The notes under the pieces are model-generated. The model made no database searches. It saw only the letters and a list, made by a program, of their open reading frames with translations, and was not told the DNA's origin. A program made the position numbers and the translations under genes. Positions 41,601 through 44,366 of a DNA stretch of 64,000 nt are shown here, piece after piece; within the stretch, counting starts at the first letter, position 1, and each line of letters begins with the position of its first letter. The DNA is taken from NCBI GenBank assembly GCA_943736015.1, contig OX031059.1:21136501-21200500 (forward strand), read 5' to 3'. Origin of the DNA: Tridacna crocea. Lineage: Eukaryota > Mollusca > Bivalvia > Cardiida > Cardiidae.

Positions 41601-42009
41601 TGGGGAATGGAGAAAATGCTGGTTACCAGCATTTTCTCCCTTTCCCACAATTTTTTCAAAAGGCCTCTTCCGTAAAGTTATGAAAACATGAGACTGTTTG
41701 GTAGAGGGTCAAGAATTGTATGTTGGTGTAACTTAACAGAGAAATTGTGCTCCTTCAATTTTCAGTGTTGGGTATAAGCCTTTCTTGCACGCAATCAGGG
41801 GTCAGATACAGGTGCTTGCCAAGCTTGTTGAGGATGCTCCATCAAAACTACAACTTCAGACAGATTTGGAGACAACCCAGGGATCTGTGGAAGAGGGTAA
41901 TTTATCACCAGGGGGCATGTCTATACACAGCAGTAGTGATGCTCAACAAGACTCTCCGCCAGTTAGTCATACAGAACAGCAAAAACAAAGTGAATGTGTT
42001 GTTTCCTGA
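2510..42009 (+). CDS. RIC1: RIC1 homologue, 5'-incomplete, 28 coding exons
   Basis: Subunit of the RIC1-RGP1 complex, which in yeast and vertebrates acts at the Golgi as exchange factor for Rab6/Ypt6 and supports endosome-to-Golgi transport and procollagen secretion (family knowledge). Twenty-eight exons with GT-AG borders and mutually consistent phases give 1,247 residues co-linear with vertebrate RIC1 as I remember it. The order is: the later WD40-like repeats (exons 1-5 of the window), a middle region with motifs such as [12 protein letters not shown] and [10 protein letters not shown], the RIC1 domain around exons 14-23 ([41 protein letters not shown]), and a C-terminal part ending in a serine/glutamine-rich tail. 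The N-terminal ~150-170 residues, start codon and promoter are not in the window. Introns run from about 0.3 to 2.9 kb and are filled with repeats. Stop TGA is at 42,007. No frame break is seen, so the gene looks functional. Confidence 0.97.
2755..2960 (+). mobile_element. TTAA-type MITE, subfamily A, degraded
   Basis: Family definition, used below as 'TTAA MITE'. The unit is about 229 bp including TTAA at each end, with termini CCCTTTACC/GGTAAAGGG and a central hairpin GAAAACATTGTGGGAAAAGG...CCTTTTCCCACAATGTTTTC. In subfamily A the left half reads ACCAAACGACAAAATTTTAG and the right half GGGATTGTGTGGTAAAGGG. This copy has lost its left TTAA. Confidence 0.7.
2973..3174 (-). mobile_element. TTAA MITE, subfamily A
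   Basis: TTAA at both ends. The right half of the hairpin is decayed. Confidence 0.75.
3464..3688 (-). mobile_element. TTAA MITE, subfamily A
   Basis: Full length with TTAA at 3,464 and 3,685. The hairpin is shortened at its tip. Confidence 0.85.
3695..3862 (+). mobile_element. TTAA MITE, subfamily A, right arm lost
   Basis: Left half and left hairpin arm are intact. The right arm is replaced by a short stretch before AAAGGGTTAA. Ends 34 nt before the next RIC1 exon. Confidence 0.8.
3897..4030 (+). CDS. RIC1: RIC1 exon (2nd in window)
   Basis: Acceptor TTCCAG, donor GTAAGT. Encodes [17 protein letters not shown] and [15 protein letters not shown], a beta-propeller strand pair. It joins the preceding exon through a split Ser codon and ends in phase 0. 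Confidence 0.92.
4207..4425 (+). mobile_element. TTAA MITE, subfamily B
   Basis: Hairpin tip ATTGCTCGTTATGAGCAAT in place of the A-type ATGCTGGTTACCAGCAT. Flanks CAAACGACAAATTTTGGAC and GCAGACACGTAAAAACCAGG define subfamily B. Confidence 0.9.
4553..4644 (+). CDS. RIC1: RIC1 exon (3rd in window)
   Basis: Encodes [20 protein letters not shown], matching the [21 protein letters not shown] segment of vertebrate RIC1. An alternative AG at 4,530 would open a frame with an early stop, so 4,553 is preferred. Donor GTAAGT. Confidence 0.94.
4694..4922 (+). mobile_element. TTAA MITE, subfamily A, full length
   Basis: Exactly 229 bp from TTAA to TTAA with a nearly perfect hairpin. A good reference copy. 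Confidence 0.93.
5120..5384 (+). repeat. Minisatellite, ~42-bp period
   Basis: About six imperfect units of the form GAGCACAAAGGGTTGTAAGC followed by TAAATGTGTATCT. Confidence 0.8.
5728..5816 (+). CDS. RIC1: RIC1 exon (4th in window)
   Basis: Encodes [20 protein letters not shown] then [10 protein letters not shown], the counterpart of GSVQVYTID...SHKLELTAKQYP. Acceptor AACAG, donor GTTTGG (weak but phase-consistent). Confidence 0.9.
5889..6029 (+). mobile_element. TTAA MITE, subfamily A, left part of a split copy
   Basis: Runs into the hairpin tip (GGTTACCAGCATTTT) and is cut there by the element at 6,030. The remainder is at 7,597-7,674. Confidence 0.88.
6030..7596 (+). mobile_element. 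Pearl-like tandem-core element, family II (CTCACCTGAGC)
   Basis: Head TAGCTCACCTGAGCACAACA forms a hairpin with TGCTCAAGGGGAGCT. Then come about seven ~163-bp core units carrying GACCCTTTTCAAAA, TTTTGATCCGTCAAGAAACA and GGTGAATGGGGGCTACTTGC, and the tail GGGCCATCTTGGCCCTCTTG. Inserted in a MITE hairpin. Confidence 0.85.
7597..7674 (+). mobile_element. TTAA MITE, right part of the split copy
   Basis: Continues with TTTCCTTTTCCCACAATG and ends GACAATGGGTCAA. Confidence 0.85.
7770..7900 (+). mobile_element. 3' part of SINE family V
   Basis: Reverse-complement match to the tails at 41,109 and 54,434 (GTGGCTTTGGAACAGAATG, ACTCCAAGAAAGCATGGATA). The tRNA-like head is missing. Confidence 0.65.
7935..8079 (+). 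CDS. RIC1: RIC1 exon (5th in window)
   Basis: Encodes [20 protein letters not shown] then [20 protein letters not shown], a strongly conserved propeller blade of RIC1. Donor GTGGGT at 8,080 is chosen over GTATGG at 8,084 because only it keeps phase with the next exon. Confidence 0.93.
8102..8330 (+). mobile_element. TTAA MITE, strongly degraded
   Basis: Only blocks such as ACAACAAAACTTTAGAC and CATCATTTTCTCATATCC remain. Starts 22 nt after the donor of the 5th RIC1 exon. Confidence 0.6.
8369..8520 (+). repeat. Hairpin repeat family Q
   Basis: Pattern GAGCCATG...GGGCTTAATGCATCT...CAGGTCAGC(N)GCAGGCTGACCTG...GGACCAATTTACCT. Also at 34,595, 43,920 (minus), 46,440 (minus), 49,817, 57,409 and 61,544. 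Confidence 0.75.
8748..9005 (+). mobile_element. Pearl-like element, family IV, short copy
   Basis: Head CCTGCCAAAGGCGGAGGGAT, then ACCATTGGACAGAATTTCAT and TGTACAATAACCCATTCTGC, and tail GGAGGGGATATCAT. Lacks the tandem core. Confidence 0.75.
9177..9617 (-). mobile_element. TTAA MITE (outer), interrupted by another TTAA MITE
   Basis: The outer copy reads GCAATCCCGACTTTTAACGA up to CCC|TTAA and resumes AGAAGCCTTTTGAAAC after the inner element ends at 9,444. Confidence 0.9.
9216..9444 (+). mobile_element. TTAA MITE (inner), subfamily A, full length
   Basis: 229 bp, inserted in opposite orientation inside the copy at 9,177-9,617. TTAA is present at both junctions. Confidence 0.95.
9874..9922 (+). 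CDS. RIC1: RIC1 micro-exon (6th in window)
   Basis: 49-nt exon encoding [16 protein letters not shown]. It fits between GGDF and EWGLEGYH as in vertebrate RIC1. Acceptor TTTTTCAG, donor GTAATA. Confidence 0.88.
10366..10682 (+). mobile_element. TTAA MITE, subfamily A, interrupted
   Basis: Left half and hairpin at 10,366-10,530, right half at about 10,628-10,682. About 95 bp of unidentified AT-rich DNA lies between. Confidence 0.7.
10763..10906 (+). CDS. RIC1: RIC1 exon (7th in window)
   Basis: 48 codons in phase 0 at both ends: [14 protein letters not shown], then a divergent loop, then [16 protein letters not shown], matching LFQFIKSVLTVNPCM. Confidence 0.95.
11066..11217 (+). mobile_element. 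TTAA MITE, subfamily A, left end missing
   Basis: Perfect hairpin around 11,130, right flank TCATTAAAACCAGGATTATT. Confidence 0.8.
11632..12150 (+). repeat. Repeat family Z, copy 1
   Basis: About 500 bp shared with 21,538-22,053 and 22,283-22,750. Contains AATATGCCC, AACATCCAAAATGG-like and GGGCACT blocks. Ends in an inverted repeat GGTGGCAGGGGACTTGGAAA / TTTCCAAGTCCCCTGCC around a GCCTTCGGCTCGGGG-type spacer. Confidence 0.8.
12210..12386 (+). CDS. RIC1: RIC1 exon (8th in window)
   Basis: 59 codons: [18 protein letters not shown], a variable serine-rich linker, then [20 protein letters not shown]. Compared with vertebrates the linker is shorter. Acceptor TTGCAG, donor GTGAGT. Confidence 0.96.
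12998..14480. mobile_element. Palindromic-end element enclosing a second element
   Basis: Ends TCTATCGTGGTTTATGGTTC and GAACGATAAACCACAATAGA are inverted repeats. A short, uninterrupted relative sits at 26,944-27,113. Between about 13,113 and 14,450 a further element appears inserted; no coding sequence seen. Confidence 0.65.
13117..13270. repeat. Perfect 63-bp inverted repeat (palindrome)
   Basis: Arms 13,117-13,179 and 13,208-13,270 are exact reverse complements. The 28-nt spacer itself contains TAACGCCCGAAGGGCGTTA. Confidence 0.97.
14790..14900 (+). CDS. RIC1: RIC1 exon (9th in window)
   Basis: 37 codons: [18 protein letters not shown] then [19 protein letters not shown], nearly identical in pattern to vertebrate FSAIDKLGQNIAVVGKFG. 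Donor GTATCC. Confidence 0.95.
14901..15655 (+). mobile_element. Intron filled by pearl-like family III pieces
   Basis: A family III unit at 15,053-15,371 has head TATACCCCCCC and tail GGGGGGGTATAATC. It is flanked by CTGTCTGTC-type leaders and by a second tail GTGACAGCTCTAGTT ending near 15,648, 8 nt before the 10th RIC1 exon. Confidence 0.7.
15656..15745 (+). CDS. RIC1: RIC1 exon (10th in window)
   Basis: 30 codons: [20 protein letters not shown] then [10 protein letters not shown]. The acceptor tract TTTATTTCAG directly follows the tail of a repeat that ends in GCTCTAGTT. Donor GTATGG. Confidence 0.95.
15870..16055 (+). repeat. Dispersed repeat R, copy 1
   Basis: Loosely matches 28,505-28,692 (ACTTGGACTAGTT / ACTTGGGCTAGTT; AACTGCAGCAGAGTGTT / AACTGCAGCCAAGTGTT). 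Confidence 0.55.
16393..16558 (+). CDS. RIC1: RIC1 exon (11th in window)
   Basis: Encodes [20 protein letters not shown] and [17 protein letters not shown], matching the SNLDNAFAHV and CSICLYSIERK segments. Donor GTAAGT after one base of the next codon. Confidence 0.95.
16746..17009 (+). mobile_element. tRNA-derived SINE (family S), copy 1
   Basis: Polymerase III A-box-like GGGTCAGTGGTGAGCG and B-box-like GGTTGTGAGTTCGATACCCC. Body with GGCTTTGGAAAGAAAGTAGT, and 3' end GCTGTTAAAGTGG...CAACCAACCAA. Resembles RUDI/Meta-type bivalve SINEs (name not verified). Confidence 0.88.
17133..17352 (+). mobile_element. TTAA MITE, degraded
   Basis: Recognisable by CGCGCAATTGTAGACTTGCC and by GGTAAGGGGTT at the right end. 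Confidence 0.5.
17457..17683 (+). mobile_element. TTAA MITE, subfamily A
   Basis: Full length with an intact hairpin. Right end TCTGGTAGAGTTAA. Confidence 0.88.
18014..18121 (+). CDS. RIC1: RIC1 exon (12th in window)
   Basis: Encodes [20 protein letters not shown] then VLTSLKIES, equivalent to LQEVSMSRYIPHPFLVVSV. Acceptor TTTTGTAG, donor GTAGAA. Confidence 0.94.
18703..18839 (+). CDS. RIC1: RIC1 exon (13th in window)
   Basis: Encodes [20 protein letters not shown] then [10 protein letters not shown], matching [29 protein letters not shown]. Ends in phase 0 at donor GTAAGT. Confidence 0.96.
18886..19080 (-). mobile_element. TTAA MITE, right-half-first copy, degraded
   Basis: CTTTTACTACGCAATTTGG followed by a readable hairpin (AATGCTTGAAACCAGCATT). 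Confidence 0.65.
19297..19557 (+). mobile_element. TA-flanked MITE family W, copy 1
   Basis: Inverted ends TGTGACCAATCACGCAAAAA and GTCCCTTTTTGTGTTATAGG, with internal hairpin CTGGTCAGACTGCGC...GCGCAGGCTGACCAG. Its sister at 26,076-26,340 is better preserved. Confidence 0.78.
19636..19733 (+). mobile_element. TTAA MITE, right half only
   Basis: Starts at the hairpin tip GGTAGCCAGCATTTTCTCC and ends GTAGTAAAGAGTTA, 27 nt before the 14th RIC1 exon. Confidence 0.75.
19761..19889 (+). CDS. RIC1: RIC1 exon (14th in window)
   Basis: 43 codons in phase 0: [15 protein letters not shown] and [15 protein letters not shown]. This is the beginning of the RIC1 domain proper. Acceptor CTGTTTCAG, donor GTAGGC. 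Confidence 0.96.
19995..20170 (+). mobile_element. TTAA MITE, right end lost
   Basis: Left half and hairpin present. Breaks off at a run of C after 20,160. Confidence 0.75.
20236..20504 (+). mobile_element. tRNA-derived SINE (family S), copy 2, with target duplication
   Basis: TTTTCATTTGC at 20,225-20,235 is repeated at 20,505-20,515, an 11-bp target-site duplication that fixes both ends. Confidence 0.95.
21122..21357 (+). mobile_element. TTAA MITE, subfamily A
   Basis: Hairpin arms perfect over about 30 bp. TTAA at both ends. Confidence 0.9.
21538..22053 (+). repeat. Repeat family Z, copy 2
   Basis: Full copy with the terminal GGCAGGGG inverted repeat. Ends about 100 bp before the 15th RIC1 exon. 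Confidence 0.85.
22153..22249 (+). CDS. RIC1: RIC1 exon (15th in window)
   Basis: Encodes [20 protein letters not shown] then [12 protein letters not shown]. Very close to vertebrate VWLPLFPRDH...FLSQRIMLPFHINIYPLA. Donor GTAAGT. Confidence 0.96.
22283..22750 (+). repeat. Repeat family Z, copy 3
   Basis: Lies on the other side of the same exon as copy 2, in the same orientation. Inverted repeat GTCAGGTGGCAGGGGACTTG with its complement ending 22,743. Confidence 0.85.
22974..23568 (+). mobile_element. Pearl-like family II, copy 2
   Basis: Head TAGCTCACCTGAGTACAAGG forms a hairpin with TACTCGAGGTGAGCT. Two to three diverged core units and tail GGGCCAAGATGGCTGTCTTG, directly abutting the family I element. 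Confidence 0.78.
23571..24815 (+). mobile_element. Pearl-like family I, copy 2
   Basis: Head TTATACGCCCGTCGGAGACG, about seven ~155-bp cores, tail GGGGTAAGACGGGCGTATCT. Ends about 40 nt before the 16th RIC1 exon. Confidence 0.88.
24854..24984 (+). CDS. RIC1: RIC1 exon (16th in window)
   Basis: Encodes [19 protein letters not shown], a lineage-specific loop, and LPYCVLERT. The upstream intron ends in a pearl-like repeat tail about 40 nt before the acceptor. Confidence 0.95.
25022..25246 (+). mobile_element. TTAA MITE, subfamily A
   Basis: Starts 37 nt after the donor of the 16th RIC1 exon. One base is missing in the left hairpin arm. Confidence 0.88.
25322..25535 (-). mobile_element. TTAA MITE, subfamily A
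   Basis: Reverse orientation with a partly decayed hairpin tip. TTAA at both ends. Confidence 0.8.
26076..26340 (+). mobile_element. TA-flanked MITE family W, copy 2
   Basis: Inverted ends TGTGACCCATTACGCAAAAA and TTTTTGCGTAACAGGTCACA, with TA on each side. The internal hairpin is again CTGGTCAGACTGCGC. Tc1/mariner-like by target preference (inference). Ends 49 nt before the 17th RIC1 exon. Confidence 0.88.
26390..26436 (+). CDS. RIC1: RIC1 micro-exon (17th in window)
   Basis: 47-nt exon encoding [15 protein letters not shown]. This matches the conserved [16 protein letters not shown] of vertebrates. Donor GTAAGT. Confidence 0.95.
26535..26727 (+). mobile_element. TTAA MITE, left end decayed
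   Basis: Perfect hairpin around 26,635. Right end GTATACAGTTTAAC. Confidence 0.75.
26776..26900 (+). CDS. RIC1: RIC1 exon (18th in window)
   Basis: Encodes [18 protein letters not shown] then [20 protein letters not shown], the helical core of the RIC1 domain. Acceptor TTTACAG, donor GTTAGT. Confidence 0.96.
26944..27113. mobile_element. Short palindromic MITE
   Basis: CTTCTTTCTATCGTGGGTTA and its inverted partner near 27,113. Inner arms around AATAAACCAC / GTAGTTTATT. Uninterrupted relative of 12,998-14,480. Confidence 0.8.
27351..27569 (-). mobile_element. TTAA MITE, subfamily C
   Basis: Hairpin tip TTGCTCGTCACGAGCAA with arm GGCAAAAGGTGAAA. Flanks GGGGTAAAGGGTTAA and ATAGATACTCATTTCTACGG. 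Confidence 0.88.
27622..27850 (+). mobile_element. TTAA MITE, subfamily B/C intermediate
   Basis: 229 bp. C-type right end (GAGTATCTATGGAGTAAAGG) combined with a B-type arm GGAAAAGGAGGAATTGC, plus a left half not seen elsewhere. Confidence 0.85.
27868..28083 (+). mobile_element. SINE family S, copy 3, head decayed
   Basis: GAGGCAAACTTTCTTTCC and ATGACCAAAGCTGTTAAAAT remain. The A-box region is lost. Confidence 0.7.
28145..28376 (-). mobile_element. TTAA MITE, subfamily A
   Basis: Readable throughout; hairpin tip is GGTAAACAGC. Confidence 0.82.
28380..29093. other. Intron with repeat R copy 2
   Basis: Repeat R lies at about 28,505-28,692. The rest shows nothing recognisable. Confidence 0.5.
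29094..29236 (+). CDS. RIC1: RIC1 exon (19th in window)
   Basis: Encodes [20 protein letters not shown] then [16 protein letters not shown] and VGNPKDLFE. The donor GTAATTT overlaps a TTAA-bounded transposon that begins 6 nt into the intron. Confidence 0.96.
29242..29310 (-). mobile_element. TTAA MITE remnant, internally deleted
   Basis: TTAACCCTTTACCCAACAAT then directly CACTGTTTTCTACC. It begins inside the donor context of the 19th RIC1 exon. Confidence 0.75.
29311..29534 (-). mobile_element. TTAA MITE, subfamily A
   Basis: Abuts the remnant to its left. Hairpin tip shortened to GCTGTAAACAGC. Confidence 0.82.
29931..30158 (+). mobile_element. TTAA MITE, subfamily A
   Basis: Both TTAA ends are present. 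A few arm substitutions (GGGAAAAGAAGAAACTG). Confidence 0.88.
30322..30479. mobile_element. TTAA MITE, symmetrical double right-end derivative
   Basis: Both ends are right-half sequence: ACCACACAATCCAGACTTTA on the left and ACAACTCAGGATTCTGTGGT on the right. The whole element is a fold-back. Confidence 0.75.
30525..30611 (+). CDS. RIC1: RIC1 exon (20th in window)
   Basis: 29 codons in phase 0: [20 protein letters not shown] then LEKPMASRQ. Corresponds to [20 protein letters not shown]. Confidence 0.95.
31018..31245 (-). mobile_element. TTAA MITE, subfamily A
   Basis: Hairpin GAAAATGCTGGTAACCAGCA with minor decay. Confidence 0.85.
31367..31618 (+). mobile_element. tRNA-derived SINE (family S), copy 4, with 12-bp target duplication
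   Basis: TCCATTTAATGC at 31,355-31,366 is repeated at 31,619-31,630. The second repeat sits directly upstream of the polypyrimidine tract of the 21st RIC1 exon. Confidence 0.95.
31643..31727 (+). CDS. RIC1: RIC1 exon (21st in window)
   Basis: Encodes [18 protein letters not shown] then [10 protein letters not shown], matching QHATLLFNTALEQGKWDL...RFLKAIG. A SINE and its 3' target duplication end 12 nt before this exon. Confidence 0.95.
32121..32340 (+). mobile_element. TTAA MITE, subfamily A, hairpin trimmed
   Basis: Part of the left arm is missing (CATTGTGTGCTGGTTATCAG). Left TTAA present, right one altered. Confidence 0.8.
32649..33154 (+). mobile_element. TTAA MITE carrying a SINE
   Basis: TTAACTCTTTACCAGACA then the SINE, then resuming CTTTACCAAACAACAAAATT. 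TTAA at both outer ends. Confidence 0.9.
32667..32932 (+). mobile_element. tRNA-derived SINE (family S), copy 5
   Basis: Target duplication CTTTACCAGACA / CTTTACCAAACA, 11 of 12 matching, derived from the host MITE. Shows MITE first, SINE later. Confidence 0.92.
33288..33522 (+). CDS. RIC1: RIC1 exon (22nd in window)
   Basis: 78 residues, serine/threonine-rich and low in hydrophobics ([18 protein letters not shown]). It occupies the place of the disordered, phosphorylation-prone linker of vertebrate RIC1. Conservation is weak, but phase and position fit. Confidence 0.88.
33571..33798 (-). mobile_element. TTAA MITE, subfamily A
   Basis: Starts 49 nt after the 22nd RIC1 exon. Full length, 228 bp. 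Confidence 0.88.
33841..34069 (+). mobile_element. TTAA MITE, subfamily A
   Basis: Left TTAA at 33,841. Right terminus mutated to GTGGGAAAGACATAAG. Confidence 0.85.
34187..34354 (+). CDS. RIC1: RIC1 exon (23rd in window)
   Basis: Encodes [20 protein letters not shown] then [20 protein letters not shown], matching [30 protein letters not shown]. Donor GTATGG; a TTAA element starts 11 nt into the intron. Confidence 0.96.
34366..34574 (-). mobile_element. TTAA MITE, subfamily A
   Basis: Begins 11 nt into the intron after the 23rd RIC1 exon. Perfect hairpin with GGTAACC tip. Confidence 0.88.
34595..34742 (+). repeat. Repeat family Q
   Basis: AAAAGGGGGCTTAATGCATC and CCAGGCTGACCTGGGC. Confidence 0.7.
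34743..34930 (-). mobile_element. SINE family V, degraded copy
   Basis: GAATCCTGTTGCAATGACTA TCATCAAGCCTCAGAAAG block. The tRNA-like head is barely readable. Confidence 0.6.
35030..35100 (+). mobile_element. TTAA MITE, left-half fragment
   Basis: TCCAGATGATGAAATCTTAG ATTGGTCTGAATTGAAAG, cut by the next element. Confidence 0.6.
35112..36608 (+). mobile_element. Pearl-like family IV with tandem core
   Basis: Head ATCCCCCACCGTAGGCGGAGGGAT is a hairpin, followed by GTCCGTCCGTCCG. Five to six ~158-bp cores carry AAAAAAGGGGGCTTCATG and TTTTATTTCATT. Tail GGCGGGGGATATCATTTCAA. Confidence 0.85.
36708..36975 (+). mobile_element. Pearl-like family IV, short copy
   Basis: CCCCTTCCGAAGGTGGAGTG head, GTCCGTCCATCCATCCATCC, and tail GGGGATATCATTTCAACGAA. 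No tandem core. Confidence 0.8.
37099..37217 (+). CDS. RIC1: RIC1 exon (24th in window)
   Basis: Encodes [20 protein letters not shown] then EWPLPILS, the counterpart of [26 protein letters not shown]. Acceptor TTTACAG, donor GTAAGT. Confidence 0.94.
37236..37462 (-). mobile_element. TTAA MITE, diverged
   Basis: TTAACCCTTTACTGTTCGCA start. Hairpin GAGAAATTGCTGTCAACGAG between A and B types. Confidence 0.75.
37513..37715 (+). mobile_element. TTAA MITE, subfamily A, right end lost
   Basis: TTAACTCTTTACCATTGACA start, hairpin readable to CAACAATGTTTTCTGCC. Confidence 0.75.
37822..38010 (+). CDS. RIC1: RIC1 exon (25th in window)
   Basis: 62 codons plus split ends. Polar, weakly conserved linker ([20 protein letters not shown]). 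It is assigned by position, splice sites and phase more than by similarity. Confidence 0.82.
38600..38812 (-). mobile_element. TTAA MITE, degraded
   Basis: TTTACCACATAATCCTGCAA start and TGGTAAAGAGTGAAA end. Confidence 0.65.
38881..39052 (+). CDS. RIC1: RIC1 exon (26th in window)
   Basis: Encodes [20 protein letters not shown] then [20 protein letters not shown]. The end resembles SLTQSELEHISMELASKGPHKSQVQLR. Acceptor AACTAG, donor GTACGT. Confidence 0.92.
39053..39800. other. Intron, nothing recognised
   Basis: AT-rich with one C run near 39,335. No exon or repeat match found. Confidence 0.5.
39824..40265 (-). mobile_element. TTAA MITE (outer), interrupted by another
   Basis: CCTTTACCACACTGTCCTGA up to CTTTTAA, resuming CAACCCTATAGAAGATACC after 40,080. 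Right terminus decayed. Confidence 0.88.
39852..40080 (+). mobile_element. TTAA MITE (inner), subfamily A, full length
   Basis: 229 bp, inserted at the TTAA inside the outer copy, in opposite orientation. Confidence 0.93.
40400..40588 (+). CDS. RIC1: RIC1 exon (27th in window)
   Basis: Encodes [20 protein letters not shown] then [10 protein letters not shown] and [15 protein letters not shown], matching YLLHIFMEAGCLDWCIVIGLILRES. Acceptor TTTCATAG, donor GTAATT. Confidence 0.94.
40659..40780 (-). mobile_element. TTAA MITE fragment
   Basis: GAAAACATGAGAAAAGAAG and CCAGCATTGTCTC remain. Abutted by the next copy. Confidence 0.6.
40782..41004 (-). mobile_element. TTAA MITE, subfamily A
   Basis: TTAA at both ends. 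Left hairpin arm altered to GGCAAAAAAGATG. Confidence 0.85.
41109..41388 (-). mobile_element. tRNA-derived SINE, family V
   Basis: On the minus strand it begins GCCCTGGTAGCTCAGTTGCT (tRNA-like A box) and has GGTTATGGGTTAGATCCCC (B box). It continues with AGTGGCTTTGG-like body and ends ACTGAAATAATGTTGAAAAC. Matches 54,434-54,708. Confidence 0.85.
41495..41713 (+). mobile_element. TTAA MITE, subfamily A
   Basis: Hairpin readable (GGAGAAAATGCTGGTTACCA). Termini eroded. Confidence 0.75.
41766..42009 (+). CDS. RIC1: RIC1 last coding exon
   Basis: Begins [20 protein letters not shown] (vertebrate PGYKPFLNIIKPQLQKLSE). It then becomes a polar Ser/Gln tail ending SECVVS and TGA. Confidence 0.94.
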
Positions 42010-42134
42010 TATAGTGTGTTCCCCAGTGTGTTCCACAGTGCTCATTTTAAACTTTCAGTTGTGGTACAACTGGCTGCTAGCTGACTACCAGGCGGCTGTC
42101 ATGCACTATTACCAAACAGTTGTCTGACATGCTG

Positions 42135-42140
42135 AATAAA
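42135..42140 (+). promoter_or_regulatory. Candidate poly(A) signal of RIC1
   Basis: AATAAA lies 126 nt after the RIC1 stop. A second AATAAA at 42,303-42,308 is an alternative. Both precede the next transposon at 42,414. Confidence 0.5.
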
Positions 42141-42413
42141 ATGATATTCAATGTACAATTCATGTATATGGCAAACCAAACTTGAGGCTGCTAAGCTGGA
42201 CTCAAGAGGCTGGGAAGCTGGACTCAACACCCTCTTGTTGATATTGTAGATCAAGTTCAGAATCAACAGAAAGTGCAATTTGATCTTGGATTCATCCTAC
42301 ACAATAAAGTGAAAACTTTCCTATAAAAGGAACTTTGAAATCAACATTTTCTTTCCTTTTATTATTGGCTGAGAATTTGCATTTGATTCATTAAGCACTT
42401 AGATGCTTGTTAG

Positions 42414-42641
42414 TTAACTCTTTACCAAATAATTGCTGAATTTCTCAAATCTGAGAAAGAAGTCTTTCGAAAACAAATTGTGGGAAAAGGGGAAAATGCT
42501 GGTAACCAGCATTTTCTCTTTTTCACATAATATTTTCTACCCTTTCCAAAACAAATTTTTATTTTTATGTGGCTTTAAATTTGTTGTCTGCTACTGCTTT
42601 CAATTTGGACCAGCCTAAAATTTTGTCTGGTAATGATTTAA
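42414..42641 (-). mobile_element. TTAA MITE, subfamily A
   Basis: First element after the RIC1 3' end. 228 bp with TTAA at both ends. Confidence 0.87.
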
Positions 42642-42971
42642 ACCCCTTTTATAACACAGAGCTTTACTTGATGTTACTTGATGCAGTTTACACCCAAAGA
42701 ATACCGAGTATATGAAAAGGACGTTTTGACAAACTGTTGATCAGGAATCATACTGCATATTTTGCACACATTCTGTGCAGTTTGGTCTTAATCACTGTCT
42801 ATAAATACAGCAAAATGACTTGAGTTTATTAATTTAAGGACTGAAATGATAGATTACATACTTATCATTGTAACAATTACATACCAGAAACTCTCTGAGT
42901 TTGTATATCATGTAATCATGTGAACTTATAATTAGTATTTGTGCTACGTAATGTAAATTATATCTTTACGT

Positions 42972-43150
42972 AGTGACCCCAGACCTGAGGAAAAAGGACT
43001 CACGAAAACGCTGTGAGTAAAGAAGAACATGCTGGCAACCAGCATTTTCTTCTTTTGTCATGATTTTCTCTATCATATCTAAGACAAATTCCATCATTTG
43101 ATAAAAGTTCTTGTCTATGAATGCTTTTAGTTTGGATGAATATAAATGAG
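42972..43150 (-). mobile_element. TTAA MITE, degraded
   Basis: Hairpin GAACATGCTGGCAACCAGCA. Outer ends lost. Confidence 0.65.
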
Positions 43151-43188
43151 CCATACTGTGGCAAAAGGGGGGTTTAATGTATATCTTT

Positions 43189-43622
43189 ATTTCATGCTTT
43201 CCGGTAGGATATCGAGAAACAGCAGTGAAAATATTTTTCGATCTTACACTGGTACCACCAGTGAATATATCGATTTTCATGTTCTTGTTGCCTAGGTATA
43301 TTGCGCGTGCCAAACAACCAGATTGGAAATATGACGTCATATACCTTACATTTCTCGCGCTTGACGTAATATTGTAATGTGTTGCTATGCGGGAGGGGTA
43401 CGCCACGGGGAATAATGAAAAGGAACTGTACTGGATTTTGATAAAGCTCCTCCCAGAAAGCATGAAATAAATAGAATATTTGTTTTTTTCAGTGAAAGAT
43501 CAAAATTTATCATCTCGTGAACACCATCAGTAATAATTTTCTCTAGTGGCTGTGCCACTCATGAAAATATTACCGATGGTGTCAACTCGATGAAATAAAT
43601 TTCAATCTTTCACCGAAAAAGA
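43189..43622 (+). mobile_element. Repeat family H, copy 1
   Basis: About 430 bp from TTTCATGCTTTCCGGTAGGA to TTTCAATCTTTCACCGAAAA. Internal inverted repeat around GTGGCTGTGCCAC. Shared with 47,555 and 50,868. Confidence 0.82.
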
Positions 43623-43670
43623 CAAAAATCCTCTATGTAATGTATGATAGCCAGCAAGTCATCAGATGAA

Positions 43671-43897
43671 TTAAACCTTTACCAAACGACAAAATGTTAG
43701 ACTGGTCCAAATTGAAAGCATTTGCAGATGACATAAAATGTGACTAAAAAAATGAAAATTGGTTTGGGAAGGGTAGAAAACATTGTGGGAAATGGAGAAA
43801 ATGCTGGTTACCAGCATTTTCTCCTTTTCCTACAATGTTTTCAAAAGGCTCTTTTCCCAGGGTCGTTAAAAGTCAGGATTGTGTAGTAAAGAGTTAA
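43671..43897 (+). mobile_element. TTAA MITE, subfamily A
   Basis: Well preserved. Hairpin arms differ by one base. Confidence 0.9.
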
Positions 43898-43919
43898 CTT
43901 TAGATCCATAAAATCCATT

Positions 43920-44082
43920 TTATATAAGTTACTAACATCCATCTGAATCATGAAGTAGTCTTTCCTTTTAACATGCAGAAAAATTGGGGCAAAAGCAAAA
44001 TGTTTCAACCAAGTTCAGCCTAGGCTGACCTGGCTTGAAATGTTTTGCAGATGCCATAAGCCTCCTTTTCACTTAATATGGC
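43920..44082 (-). repeat. Repeat family Q
   Basis: Reverse orientation: AGTTCAGCCTAGGCTGACCTGG and ATGCCATAAGCCTCCTTTTC. Confidence 0.68.
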
Positions 44083-44292
44083 TTAACCCTTTACCACACA
44101 TTGACGACTTTTAAAGCCCCTGAAAGAGAAAGCTTTTGAAAATATTTTGGGAAAAGGAGAAAATGCTGGTTAGCACAATGATTTCTACCCAATTAAAGAA
44201 AAATAATTTGGTATGAGTCACAATGAAACTGTTATCTGCAAATGCCTTGAATTCAGACAAGTGTAAAATTTTCATGTGTGGTAAAGGGTTAA
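44083..44292 (-). mobile_element. TTAA MITE, right arm shortened
   Basis: Left arm ends GAAAATGCTGGTTAGC and jumps to CACAATGATTTCTACC. TTAA both ends. Confidence 0.82.
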
Positions 44293-44366
44293 CTTTTCTC
44301 GTCTCCAAATATGTTCAATATGAATGAATCATAAATTGTATTGTCTGGTAAAGGGTTTAAAAGTCT

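Noticed and set aside
43000-43463. Long minus-strand open frame of 165 codons
   Set aside because: It runs through repeat family H and a degraded MITE, has no recognisable domain, and is interrupted in the other H copies.
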